Positions 43,473 through 51,398 of a stretch of 64,000 nucleotides of DNA are shown here, one piece after another. Position 1 is the stretch's first letter. Each line of letters begins with the position of its first letter. The position numbers were made by a program, and so were the translations under genes. The DNA lies in assembly GCF_000719865.1 (NCBI RefSeq), contig NZ_JOID01000002.1, forward strand, positions 1-64,000. The letters run 5' to 3'. The notes beneath the pieces are model-generated. The model was not told where the DNA came from. It searched no databases and saw only the letters and a program-made list of their open reading frames with translations. The DNA comes from Streptomyces albus subsp. albus (GTDB lineage Bacteria > Actinomycetota > Actinomycetes > Streptomycetales > Streptomycetaceae).

Positions 43473-44501
43473 ATGCCGATGACGAGAAGACACGGTGGCA
43501 GGCCCACCCTGGAGGAGGTCGCCGCGCGCGCGGGGGTCGGACGCGGCACCGTCTCCCGCGTGATCAACGGATCGCCCCGCGTGAGCGAACGGACCCGGAC
43601 GGCCGTGGAACACGCCATCGCGGAGCTGGGGTACGTACCCAACCGGGCGGCGCGGGCGCTGGCCGCCAACCGCACCGACGCCGTCGCCCTCGTGATCCCC
43701 GAGACCGAGACCCGGCTCTTCGCCGAGCCGTACTTCTCCGACATCATCCGCGGCATCTCCGCCGAACTCGCCGAGACCGAGATCCAGCTGCTGCTCACCC
43801 TGATCCGCACCCCCAAGGAACGCCACCGGCTGACCCAGTTCCTCGGGGCGCACCGGGTGGACGGCGTCCTGCTCGTCTCCGTCCACGCGGACGACCCGCT
43901 GCCCGATCTCCTGGAGGAGATCGAGATGCCCGCGGTCCTCAGCGGCCGCCGGGCCGCCGGGGAGTCCGTGCCGTACGTCGACTCCGACAACGTCGGCGGC
44001 GCGGCCGCCGCCGTCGAGCATCTGATCGGCCGGGGCCGCCGCCGCGTCGCGACGATCACCGGCCCCCTGGACATGTACGTGGCCCAGTGCCGCCTCGACG
44101 GCTACCACCAGGCCATCGCCGCGGCCGGGCACGAACCGGACGAGGCCCTGGTCGAGCCCGCCGACTTCACCGAGGAGGGCGGCCGCCGCGCCATGCGCCG
44201 GCTGCTGGAGCGGCGCCCGGACCTCGACGCCGTCTTCTGCGCCTCCGATGTGATGGCCTCCGGGGCCCGCCAGGTGCTGCGGGAGGCGGGCCGCCGCATC
44301 CCGGAGGACGTGGCCCTCGTCGGCTTCGACGACTCGCCGGTGGCCCGTCACATGGACCCGCCGCTGACCAGCGTCCGCCAGCCGATAGAGGAGATGGGCC
44401 GGACGATGGCCCGGGTGCTGCTCCGCGAGATCGGGCAGCCCGACTCCGGCAGCCGGCAAGTCGTGCTCCCCACCGAACTGGTGCGCCGCGGCTCGTCCTG
44501 A
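43473..44501 (+). CDS. cebR: LacI-family repressor CebR
   Basis: A 342-residue regulator from ATG 43473, preceded by GGGAGG. The helix-turn-helix is at residues ~11-32 (TLEEVAARAGVGRGTVSRVI) with hinge RAARALAANRTDAV; the sugar-binding domain follows (IIRGISAELAETEIQLLLTL to VALVGFDDSPVARHMDPPLT). It is divergent from cebE. In Streptomyces CebR represses cellulose-utilisation genes and is released by cellobiose/cellotriose; the palindromes in this window match its target. Confidence 0.92.
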   Translation: MPMTRRHGGRPTLEEVAARAGVGRGTVSRVINGSPRVSERTRTAVEHAIAELGYVPNRAARALAANRTDAVALVIPETETRLFAEPYFSDIIRGISAELAETEIQLLLTLIRTPKERHRLTQFLGAHRVDGVLLVSVHADDPLPDLLEEIEMPAVLSGRRAAGESVPYVDSDNVGGAAAAVEHLIGRGRRRVATITGPLDMYVAQCRLDGYHQAIAAAGHEPDEALVEPADFTEEGGRRAMRRLLERRPDLDAVFCASDVMASGARQVLREAGRRIPEDVALVGFDDSPVARHMDPPLTSVRQPIEEMGRTMARVLLREIGQPDSGSRQVVLPTELVRRGSS

Positions 44502-44562
44502 GCGCGGCACCCGGCGGAGGGCCGGGCGCGGAAGGGTGGGCGCGGAAGGGCCGGACGCGGAA

Positions 44563-44591
44563 GGGGGAGCCGGCGGGCCGCCGGCTCCCCC
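44563..44591. terminator. Bidirectional terminator between cebR and the GH6 gene
   Basis: A perfect 14-bp stem (GGGGGAGCCGGCGG and its complement) with a single-base spacer, lying between two convergent genes. Confidence 0.75.
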
Positions 44592-44666
44592 GGAGAGAGC
44601 GCGTGTCACGCAATCCGTCCCGGTGCGGGGGCGGGGCGTCCGGTCACCGGCCGCCCCGCCGGACCG

Positions 44667-46433
44667 CTACAGCGGCGGGTACGCGTTCGCCAGCAGCTCC
44701 TCGAACTGCGCCTGGAACCAGTGGCCGGAGACCGGCGCGTCCGGCAGGGCACCCGACGGGTTGTTCAGGTTGCGCGGGTTCCCCTCGTAGGTGGGGTCGC
44801 ACATCTGGTCGAAGCCCTTGCCCTCGTCGTTGTCGATCTCCTTGCTGGCGCCGTCCGACTCGCCCGGGGGCTTGACCCACGCGTAGGCGTCGATGCCCGG
44901 GGCGGGCGCGGCGGTGGGCCGCTCACCGAGACCGGCACCGGCCTGGTTGCACCAGTTGCCCTGGTGAATGCGGCGGTCGACGCGGCTGCCGTTCACGTAC
45001 TCGTCGACGGTGGTCTTCTCCGCCGGTCCGGTCGGACGGTCGGGGCCGCCCCAGCCGTTGCGGGAGGTGTCGATGACGACACCGACCTCCTCGTTGAAGC
45101 CGGCGGAGACCGCCTCCTCGCGGAACGCCTGCGAGAAGGTCTGGATGTCCACGTAGCGGTTCCAGTCCACCCACTTCGACTGGCGCACCATCTGGCCGTT
45201 CACGGACTCGTCGATGGAGAAGTACGGCTCCTCGATGGCGCCGTAGTTGGCGACGTTGGCGGCGAAGCCGGCCACGTCGTCGACGGTGGCGCCCTCGGAG
45301 GTGGCCGCCTCGTGCAGCAACTCGGCGGTCGGACCGAAGTTGTCGTCCCAGCCGATCCAGCCGTGGTGGCCGATGTCGATGTAGTTGTAGACGTTCCCGA
45401 TGTCGCCGAAGGTGGCGAGGGCGTAGCCGACGCCCTTGACGTAGTTGCCGTTCGCCTTCATCACATCGCAGTTCTCGGTGGCCGTGGCGCTGTCACCGAC
45501 GTTGGTGATGAGGTTGGGCAGCGAGTCGATCTCGATGGTGTTGACGATCCGGATGCCGGCGTACTTCGGGTCCGACAGGATCTCGGCGATCGGGTCGATG
45601 AACTCGTTCTTGTAGCGGTCGATCTCCGTCGGGCCGAGTTCGCCCTGGGAGGCCAGCGCCGCGCAGTCCCGGCCGGGCAGGTTGTACGTGACCATCTGGA
45701 ACACGTCGGCGTCCTGCTCCAGGGCCGCGTCGAGGTGGTCGCGCAGGCCCATGGTGTTCTCACCCGCGGAGCCCGACTCGATCGCGGAGATGCGGTCCAG
45801 CCACACCGCCGTCGGCTGGTCGGCGATGGCCTCGCCGCCGCTCTTGGCGGCCTGTGCGGACCAGTCCGGGTTCACATAGACCTTGGCGCCCTCGAAGGGG
45901 TTGTCCACGCGGTCGCCGGGCGGGTCGGCCGGCTCACCGGGGTCCCCGTCCCCCGGACCGCCCGGGTCGCCGGGGCCGCTGCCGTCGGCCGTGCAGGTGA
46001 CGCCGTTGAGCGTGATCGTGCCCGGGACGGCGTTCGACCCGCTGAACGTGGCCTGGAAGCCGAAGGACGCCGTGCCGCCGGAGCTCAGGGCACCGCCCCA
46101 CGAAGGGCTGGCGACCGTGACGGCGGCGCCGCTCTGGGTGATGTCGGCGTTCCAGCCCTGCGTCACCTTCTGGTTGCCGGCGAACGTCCATCCGACGTTC
46201 CACGAGCTCAGGGCGTCACCGGTGTTGGTGACGGTGACGTTGGCGGTGAAGCCCGTGTCCCACTGGTTCTGCACCTTGTATTCGGCCGTGCAGCCCGCGG
46301 CGGCCGGGGCCGCGGAGGCGGTGCCCGTCAGCGCGGTGCCGGTGCCGGCGGCCGCGAGCATGAGGGCACAGGCCGTGAGGGCGGTACGTCTCGGCCGCTT
46401 GCGGCGGCCCGTCGGTGAGATGGTGCGGCTCAT
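44667..46433 (-). CDS. Secreted CBM2-GH6 cellulase (cellobiohydrolase type)
   Basis: A 588-residue secreted enzyme from ATG 46433, with AGGAGG upstream. The signal peptide (RRKRPRRTALTACALMLAAA) ends near residue 42. A CBM2 domain follows (~45-150, CTAEYKVQNQWDTGFTANVT, SSWNVGWTFAGNQKVTQGWN), then a Gly/Pro/Asp linker (~152-178) and the GH6 domain (~180-588). GH6 features are IRIVNTIEIDSLPNLITN, YIDIGHHGWIGWDDN and DTSRNGWGG. The size and long loops fit an exo-acting Cel6B-type enzyme that releases cellobiose. Two CebR operators lie upstream. Confidence 0.88.
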   Translation of the reverse strand: MSRTISPTGRRKRPRRTALTACALMLAAAGTGTALTGTASAAPAAAGCTAEYKVQNQWDTGFTANVTVTNTGDALSSWNVGWTFAGNQKVTQGWNADITQSGAAVTVASPSWGGALSSGGTASFGFQATFSGSNAVPGTITLNGVTCTADGSGPGDPGGPGDGDPGEPADPPGDRVDNPFEGAKVYVNPDWSAQAAKSGGEAIADQPTAVWLDRISAIESGSAGENTMGLRDHLDAALEQDADVFQMVTYNLPGRDCAALASQGELGPTEIDRYKNEFIDPIAEILSDPKYAGIRIVNTIEIDSLPNLITNVGDSATATENCDVMKANGNYVKGVGYALATFGDIGNVYNYIDIGHHGWIGWDDNFGPTAELLHEAATSEGATVDDVAGFAANVANYGAIEEPYFSIDESVNGQMVRQSKWVDWNRYVDIQTFSQAFREEAVSAGFNEEVGVVIDTSRNGWGGPDRPTGPAEKTTVDEYVNGSRVDRRIHQGNWCNQAGAGLGERPTAAPAPGIDAYAWVKPPGESDGASKEIDNDEGKGFDQMCDPTYEGNPRNLNNPSGALPDAPVSGHWFQAQFEELLANAYPPL

Positions 46434-46862
46434 CAGCGATCCTCCTGTAGATCGTGCGATGGTGCGCGAGAACGGGTGCCGGGGCGCCCGCTGTGCCGCC
46501 GGACCGCCGTCCGGACCAGGTGGAGTGGTCCGGCCGGGCCGCCGTGCGGGCACGCCTCCTCGCCGCACCCGCCGCCACGCAGGCGGGTGTCGGTGAAGGA
46601 GAGAAACGGAGCCGTCCGTACGGGACGGCGGATGGCGCTCTTCGGAAGCGGAGCCGGGCATGACGCGGGCGGCGGCGGGGGGTGGTGCCCGCTCGCTCGC
46701 GCTGCGGCCGGCGGCCGAGGGGGGTGGGTTCTGTGGGGCGTGGAGGTGTCCGCTTCCGCCGTGGAGGTGGGGGGCATCCGCGGCGGGGAGGGGACGGGGG
46801 CGGGGGGTCTCAGAAGGGCTCCGCGGTCATCGGTCGCGTCGTGCGACGCCCTCCCAAGACTG

Positions 46863-46876
46863 TGGAAGCGCTCCCA
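46863..46876. promoter_or_regulatory. CebR operator, proximal, upstream of GH6
   Basis: TGGAAGCGCTCCCA, one mismatch from the perfect palindrome. On the coding strand it starts 13 bases past the putative -10, at the expected transcription start. Confidence 0.83.
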
Positions 46877-46888
46877 TTTCTGTGCCAG

Positions 46889-46918
46889 ACCATAGCCCCG
46901 CCCTTCGAGGGTCAACAA
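46889..46918 (-). promoter_or_regulatory. Likely GH6 promoter
   Basis: TTGTTG (46918-46913) and TATGGT (46894-46889) are 18 bases apart on the minus strand and followed directly by the proximal CebR operator. The 5' untranslated region would be about 450 bases, which is long. Confidence 0.5.
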
Positions 46919-47013
46919 GAGAGCGGACGGATCTTTCCTTTAAGTCCCTGTTAAACGGCGGGGAGTTGGCGGGCTCACCCCTCCCCGGATCCCGTCCGGG
47001 GCTCGCATACATG

Positions 47014-47027
47014 TGGGAGCGCTCCCA
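47014..47027. promoter_or_regulatory. CebR operator, distal, upstream of GH6
   Basis: TGGGAGCGCTCCCA, a perfect palindrome, centred 151 bp from the proximal site. A second bound repressor could strengthen repression by looping or control a second promoter. Confidence 0.87.
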
Positions 47028-47271
47028 GAAACCGCCCTTCAGTGCGCGCTCCGGGGAAGCGCCTCCGCGGGCGCCTCCGGGCCGGGGCCGGGCAGGAGCC
47101 GGGCCGGAGGGCCGGGCAGGGCCTCGGGCGACCCGGAACTCCTCTCGACGGGGCCCGAGGGGAGGGGCCCCGCCCCTTCCCTCGGGCGGGCCGGTGCGGC
47201 GGCTGCGTTCCCGCCGCGGTCCGCCGGGCGTCCGCCGTGCCCCACCGGCTCCTCGCGGGGACCCTGCATGA

Positions 47272-47307
47272 CGAAGGCCCGGTCTGCTTCCGCAGACCGG
47301 GCCTTGT
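47272..47307 (-). terminator. Terminator of tRNA-His
   Basis: AAGGCCCGGTCTGC and its exact complement form a 14-bp stem with a 4-base loop, just past the tRNA 3' end on the minus strand. Confidence 0.8.
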
Positions 47308-47315
47308 CGTTCAGG

Positions 47316-47388
47316 GTGAGTAACGGGACTCGAACCCGCGACATCCTGGACCACAACCAGGTGCTCTACCAGCTGAGCTATACCCACC
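47316..47388 (-). tRNA. tRNA-His (GTG anticodon)
   Basis: On the minus strand the acceptor GTGGGTA pairs with TACTCAC (one G-U), the D-arm is AGCTCAGCTGGTAGAGC, the anticodon loop is TTGTGGT (anticodon GTG) and the T-arm is GCGGGTTCGAGTCCCGT. The extra G(-1) opposite C73, the histidine identity element, is present. CCA is not encoded. Confidence 0.95.
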
Positions 47389-47505
47389 ATGACCGGCTGT
47401 GCACCGGCCGAGAAAAAGTGTACACGTTCTGAAGGGGCGCTCGCGCCAGCCTTTCCGCGGGAGCCTCCGGACCCCCGGACGCTCCCGCGGAAGACGGTGC
47501 CGGAT

Positions 47506-48108
47506 CTAGCCCGCGGGCAGCTTGTGCTTGGCCGCGATCGCCTTGGCGGTCGACGAGTCCGGGCCGGGCGAGGGCACGAAGACCGCCTCCCGGTAGTAGC
47601 GGAGCTCGGCGATGCTCTCCCGGATGTCCGCCAGCGCCCGGTGGTTGCCGCTCTTCTCCGGGCTGTTGAAGTACGCCCGGGGGAACCAGCGCCGGGCCAG
47701 CTCCTTCACCGAGGAGACGTCCACGATCCGGTAGTGGAGATAGCTCTCCAGGTCCGGCATGTCCCGGGAGAGGAAGCCCCGGTCGGTGCCGACGGAGTTG
47801 CCGCACAGCGGGGCCCGGCCGCGCTCCGGCACGTGTTCGCGGACGTAACGGAGCACCTGCCGCTGAGCCTCCTCCAGGGTCGTCCCGCCGTCGAGCTCGG
47901 CGAGCAGGCCGGAGGCGGTGTGCATCTCGCGCACCACCTCCGGCATGGTGGTCAGCGCCTCCGCCGGCGGACGGATCACGATGTCCACCCCCTCGCCCAG
48001 CACATTCAGCTCGGAGTCGGTGACCAGGGCGGCCACCTCGATCAGAGCGTCGTCGGCCAGCGAGAGGCCGGTCATCTCGCAGTCGATCCACACCATGCGG
48101 TCGTTCAT
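47506..48108 (-). CDS. orn: Oligoribonuclease
   Basis: A 200-residue DEDDh-family 3'-5' exoribonuclease that degrades very short RNAs, including pGpG from c-di-GMP breakdown. DEDDh residues are in VWIDCEMTGL (D, E), LCGNSVGTDRGFLSRDMPDL and HRALADIRESI (H, D). ATG 48108 starts MNDRMVWIDCE. In Streptomyces the gene sits directly downstream of adpA, as here; a 6-bp overlap with adpA (48114) is avoided with this start. Loss slows growth and differentiation in known species. Confidence 0.93.
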   Translation of the reverse strand: MNDRMVWIDCEMTGLSLADDALIEVAALVTDSELNVLGEGVDIVIRPPAEALTTMPEVVREMHTASGLLAELDGGTTLEEAQRQVLRYVREHVPERGRAPLCGNSVGTDRGFLSRDMPDLESYLHYRIVDVSSVKELARRWFPRAYFNSPEKSGNHRALADIRESIAELRYYREAVFVPSPGPDSSTAKAIAAKHKLPAG

Positions 48109-48113
48109 GCGCC

Positions 48114-49430
48114 TCACCCTACGGGGCGGTCGCGCTGACCGGGCACGGAGGACCGCCCGACCGCCCGTCCGCCGTGCTCCGCGAGCCGTCCGGCGTACGT
48201 CTCCGCGTCGGGCAGGGACGGCTCCCCGGCCGGTGTGCCGTGGCCGCTCTGCTGCAGGGCGTTCGCGCGGCGCAGCGCCGCCAGCGAGGCGGCGGCGGAC
48301 GCCGGCCCGTCCGGGCGCGGGTCACCGGCCGCCGGCCGGTCGGAGCGGTCGGGTCTGTCCGGCCGCTCCAGGCGCTCCGCCCGGTCCTGCCGCTCCGCCC
48401 GCTCGGCCCCGGTCTGGGGCCGGCGGGCCCGGTAGGCCGCCCGGTACGCCGCGGGGGAGGACCCGAGCTGGCGGCGGAAGTGCCCGCGCAGCGCGACGGG
48501 TGAGCGGAAGCCGCAACGGCCCGCCACCTCGTCCACGGAGTAGTCGGAGGTCTCCAGGAGCCGCTGCGCCTGGAGCACCCGCTGCGTGATCAGCCACTGC
48601 AGCGGGGCGCTCCCGGTGAGCGACCGGAACCGCCGGTCGAAGGTCCGCCGGCTCATATAGGCGCGCGCGGCGAGGGTCTCCACGTCGAACTGCTCGTGGA
48701 GATGCTCCAGCGCCCAGGCGACGACCTCCGCGAGCGGGTCGGCGCCGATCTCCTCCGGTAAAGACCTGTCGAGATAGCGCTCCTGCCCGCCGGTGCGCCG
48801 GGGCGGCACCACCAGGCGCCTCGCGAGCGCTCCGGCGGCCTCGGCCCCGTGGTCGGTCCGCACGATGTGCAGACAGAGATCGATGCCCGCCGCCGTTCCG
48901 GCGGAGGTCAGCACGTCGCTGTCGTCGACGAACAGTTCCCGCGGGTCCACATGGACCGACGGGTACCGCTTGGCGAGCGTCGGCGCGTACATCCAGTGCG
49001 TCGTGGCGGGCCGGCCGTCGAGCAGCCCGGCCGCGGCCAGCACGAAGGCGCCCGTGCACAGCCCGACGATCCGGGCGCCCTCCTCATGGGCCCTGCGCAG
49101 CGCCTGCAGCGCCTCCTGCGGCGGCGGCGATGTGATGGACCGCCAGGCCGGCACGACGACGGTCCCGGCGCGCGCGAGCGCCTCCAGGCCGTACGGCGCG
49201 GTCAGTTCGAGTCCTCCGGTCGTCCGCAGCGGGGCCTCTTCACCGGCGCACACCAGAAGCCGGTAGCGGGGAACGCCGGCGTCCTGGCGGTCGATACCGA
49301 ATACGGACAGCGGGATGGAGCTCTCGAATATGGGGCCGCCGCTGAAGAGCAGCACTGCGACGATCTCCCGGCGGCGGCGGCCGGAAAGCTTCCGGGCGGC
49401 CTCCGGTACGGTCGTGGAGTCCTGGCTCAT
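48114..49430 (-). CDS. adpA: AdpA, central regulator of development and secondary metabolism
   Basis: A 438-residue AraC/GlxA-type regulator. An N-terminal DJ-1/PfpI-like dimerisation domain (~20-200, VLLFSGGPIFESSIPLSVFG, VGLCTGAFVLAAAGLLDGRP) is followed by an AraC-type DNA-binding domain (~230-330, FDVETLAARAYMSRRTFDRR, VDEVAGRCGFRSPVALRGHF) and a variable Arg/Pro tail. The sequence is nearly identical to known Streptomyces AdpA. A TTA codon at 48761-48759 (Leu 224, in DRSLPEE) makes it dependent on the bldA tRNA, as known for adpA. ATG 49430 follows GAGGGGGG. Confidence 0.95.
   Translation of the reverse strand: MSQDSTTVPEAARKLSGRRRREIVAVLLFSGGPIFESSIPLSVFGIDRQDAGVPRYRLLVCAGEEAPLRTTGGLELTAPYGLEALARAGTVVVPAWRSITSPPPQEALQALRRAHEEGARIVGLCTGAFVLAAAGLLDGRPATTHWMYAPTLAKRYPSVHVDPRELFVDDSDVLTSAGTAAGIDLCLHIVRTDHGAEAAGALARRLVVPPRRTGGQERYLDRSLPEEIGADPLAEVVAWALEHLHEQFDVETLAARAYMSRRTFDRRFRSLTGSAPLQWLITQRVLQAQRLLETSDYSVDEVAGRCGFRSPVALRGHFRRQLGSSPAAYRAAYRARRPQTGAERAERQDRAERLERPDRPDRSDRPAAGDPRPDGPASAAASLAALRRANALQQSGHGTPAGEPSLPDAETYAGRLAEHGGRAVGRSSVPGQRDRPVG
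48759..48761 (-). promoter_or_regulatory. TTA codon in adpA (bldA control point)
   Basis: The leucine codon between the two domains is TTA, the rarest Streptomyces codon, read only by the bldA tRNA. This is the established translational control point in adpA genes. Confidence 0.92.
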
Positions 49431-50259
49431 GGAACTAAGCCCCCCTCGGTGGTCGCGGCTCCTCGATGGTGTCGAACCTGCACGTTTCCCCTCGGTCCTG
49501 CACGAGTCCCCCGCCGTGAATGGCCAAGATCGAATCTACTGTGTCCCATGTGGTCGGCGAGACAAGTTCACCACCCACCGCTAAGTCGACATGGCAACTT
49601 GGCGTAAAGCATTCGATCACGAAGCGTCGCACTCGACGGCCCCGGTGGGAAGTGGGCCCGGTGGCCAACACGCCGCCGCCGTAGGGGGCGAGAGCCGTTC
49701 GCGGCCGTTTCTTCGCAGGTGGGAAGGGGGTTGGGGGCGGGGTTCGCCAAAGGGTGTACTGGTGCGCCAAGTTGGCCGAAAAGAAGTGGGATCAGGAGTT
49801 CGAGTCCGGCGGTTGTACGGAGCGCGCCGTGCGCGCGCGTGTGCGCCCGCCGTGCGCCCCCTCGCCGTGCGGCGCCGGCCCCCGGCCCGCCGCCGTCCGG
49901 GCCTCCGGCGGCCCGGCCGCCGGAGGCCGCCGCGGAGGCGGCCGCGCCGTCCTTCCCGCGCGGGAGCCGGCGTCGCGCGGCTTCTCCGCCGCTCCGGGCC
50001 GGCCGGCCCGGGCGCGCCGCGGACCGGCGGGCATTGCGCTGCGGGCCCGCCTCCGGCATGCTCCCGGAAAGCCGCAGCCGGCGGCTGCGCCGGTTGCCGG
50101 CCCCGGGCCGCCCGGTGGCGGAGCCTGGGCAGGCGGGGCAACTCGCCGTACCCTTGGGGCCAAGGGCTTGGGAAGTGGATTCCCGGACTATCGCCCCCGC
50201 GACCGCTCGGCCGCCAACCGCCGTTCCCTCCGCAGAGGACATTCTTCGCCGAGATACCG
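49431..50259. promoter_or_regulatory. Long adpA upstream region
   Basis: About 830 bp lie between the divergent adpA and universal stress protein genes. The part next to adpA (49440-49620) is less GC-rich and probably contains its promoter; the part 49780-50200 is extremely GC-rich with no convincing gene. Long adpA leaders with several regulator sites are typical. No specific operator could be identified by eye. Confidence 0.5.
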
Positions 50260-50781
50260 ATGGCCGGTCACGAGATCCCCGAACCCGCCGACCGCAAGCA
50301 GGTCGCCGATCCCCTGGCGCACCTGGAAGCGGCGGACGAGACGCGCCAGACCTGCGATCCCGCCTTCCGGCACGGAGTCGTCGTCGGTTTCGACGGCTCC
50401 ACCTCCAGTGAGCGGGCCCTCGCCTACGCCATCGGCATGGCCCGGCGCACCGGCAGCGGCCTGATCATCGTCCATGTGGCCAACCGGCTGCCCACCACCG
50501 TCTGGGCGGGCTGCGAACCCCCGGTCTTCGTCGATGTGCCGGACCACCGCACCGAGGTGCTCGGCCTGGAGCTGGCCTGCGCGGACCATCTCGCCGAGGT
50601 GTCGTGGATCCTGGTCGAGCGGGGCGGCGACATCTGCCACGAACTGGAGGAGGTCGGCCGGGAGTACGCGGCCGACGCCATCGTCGTGGGCTCCACGCAC
50701 GGCCTGGCCGGCCGGATCTTCGGCTCGGTCGCCGGGCGGCTGACGCGCCGGGCCCGGCGCCCGGTCGTCACCGTTCCCTGA
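50260..50781 (+). CDS. Universal stress protein family protein
   Basis: A 173-residue protein from ATG 50260 (MAGHEIPEPADRKQVADPLA). The single USP domain has GVVVGFDGSTSSERALAYAI at the start, VGSTHGLAGRIFGSVAGRLT (ATP-binding GxxGx9GS-like region) and VVTVP at the end. Such proteins bind nucleotides and are induced by stress or stationary phase. It is divergent from adpA. An in-frame extension upstream to 49591 is not coding-like. Confidence 0.82.
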   Translation: MAGHEIPEPADRKQVADPLAHLEAADETRQTCDPAFRHGVVVGFDGSTSSERALAYAIGMARRTGSGLIIVHVANRLPTTVWAGCEPPVFVDVPDHRTEVLGLELACADHLAEVSWILVERGGDICHELEEVGREYAADAIVVGSTHGLAGRIFGSVAGRLTRRARRPVVTVP

Positions 50782-51398
50782 CCGGGCGGCGGCCGGTTCC
50801 CGCCGTGCCCGGCCGGGGCCGCGGCCGGTTCACGCCCGATACCGGACGGGGGCGCGCACCCGGCGCGCGGCGCCAGGAGTCGCGATCGCGTACGCGGCGC
50901 GCCGGCCCGGACGCGCCGCGTGACGCGGGATGTCCGGAACCCGCCGCGCCCCCCTGCCTCCCAGCGCCCCTTTCTCGCCTCGGGTGCCGCCGCCGTCGCG
51001 GCCGGTTTCCGTCACCCCTCGCGGGACCGGCCGGCGCGGGGCTCCCGCGCCGCGATCGGCGCCGGGCTTCCGTCCCGGGAACGGCGGCCGGGGAGCCGCC
51101 CACCGCCCCGGACCCCGCCCGCAAGTGCGGAAACTACTCGCGCGTATGAGTGAAATCGGCCCAGGTGGCGGGTATTTGACCTGTGAAGTGCTGCCGCCTT
51201 CCGGACGTGACGGTCACCGGCGGGCGGCATCCGGGCCGGCGTACAGGGCAGCGCGGGCCCCGGGGGAGACCGCCCCCGCGCGTACGGTGGCACGCGCGGG
51301 GGCCGGCCCCGTCTCCCCGGCGTTCTCCGGGCCCGCGTGGGCCGGATGCCGCCGGGCGCTGCCTCGGCCGACGGGTGGAACAGCTCTGGGGCGGCAGC
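50782..51398. other. Gene-free region with a bidirectional terminator
   Basis: These 617 bases lie between the convergent universal stress protein and M48 protease genes. A perfect 12-bp hairpin (GCCCCCGCGCGT and its complement, 51272-51303) is the likely terminator for both. A lower-GC patch at 51120-51200 has no gene. Confidence 0.55.

Larger units (their letters stand above)
46434..47315. other. Long gene-free upstream region of the GH6 gene
   Basis: About 880 bp without a credible gene. It contains two CebR operators, a likely promoter and the tRNA-His terminator, each annotated separately. Open frames here have no ribosome-binding sites or family resemblance. Confidence 0.6.

Noticed and set aside
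49591..50259. Long in-frame 5' extension of the universal stress protein gene
   Set aside because: The extension is Arg/Pro/Gly-rich without third-position coding bias or a ribosome-binding site; the USP domain starts soon after ATG 50260.
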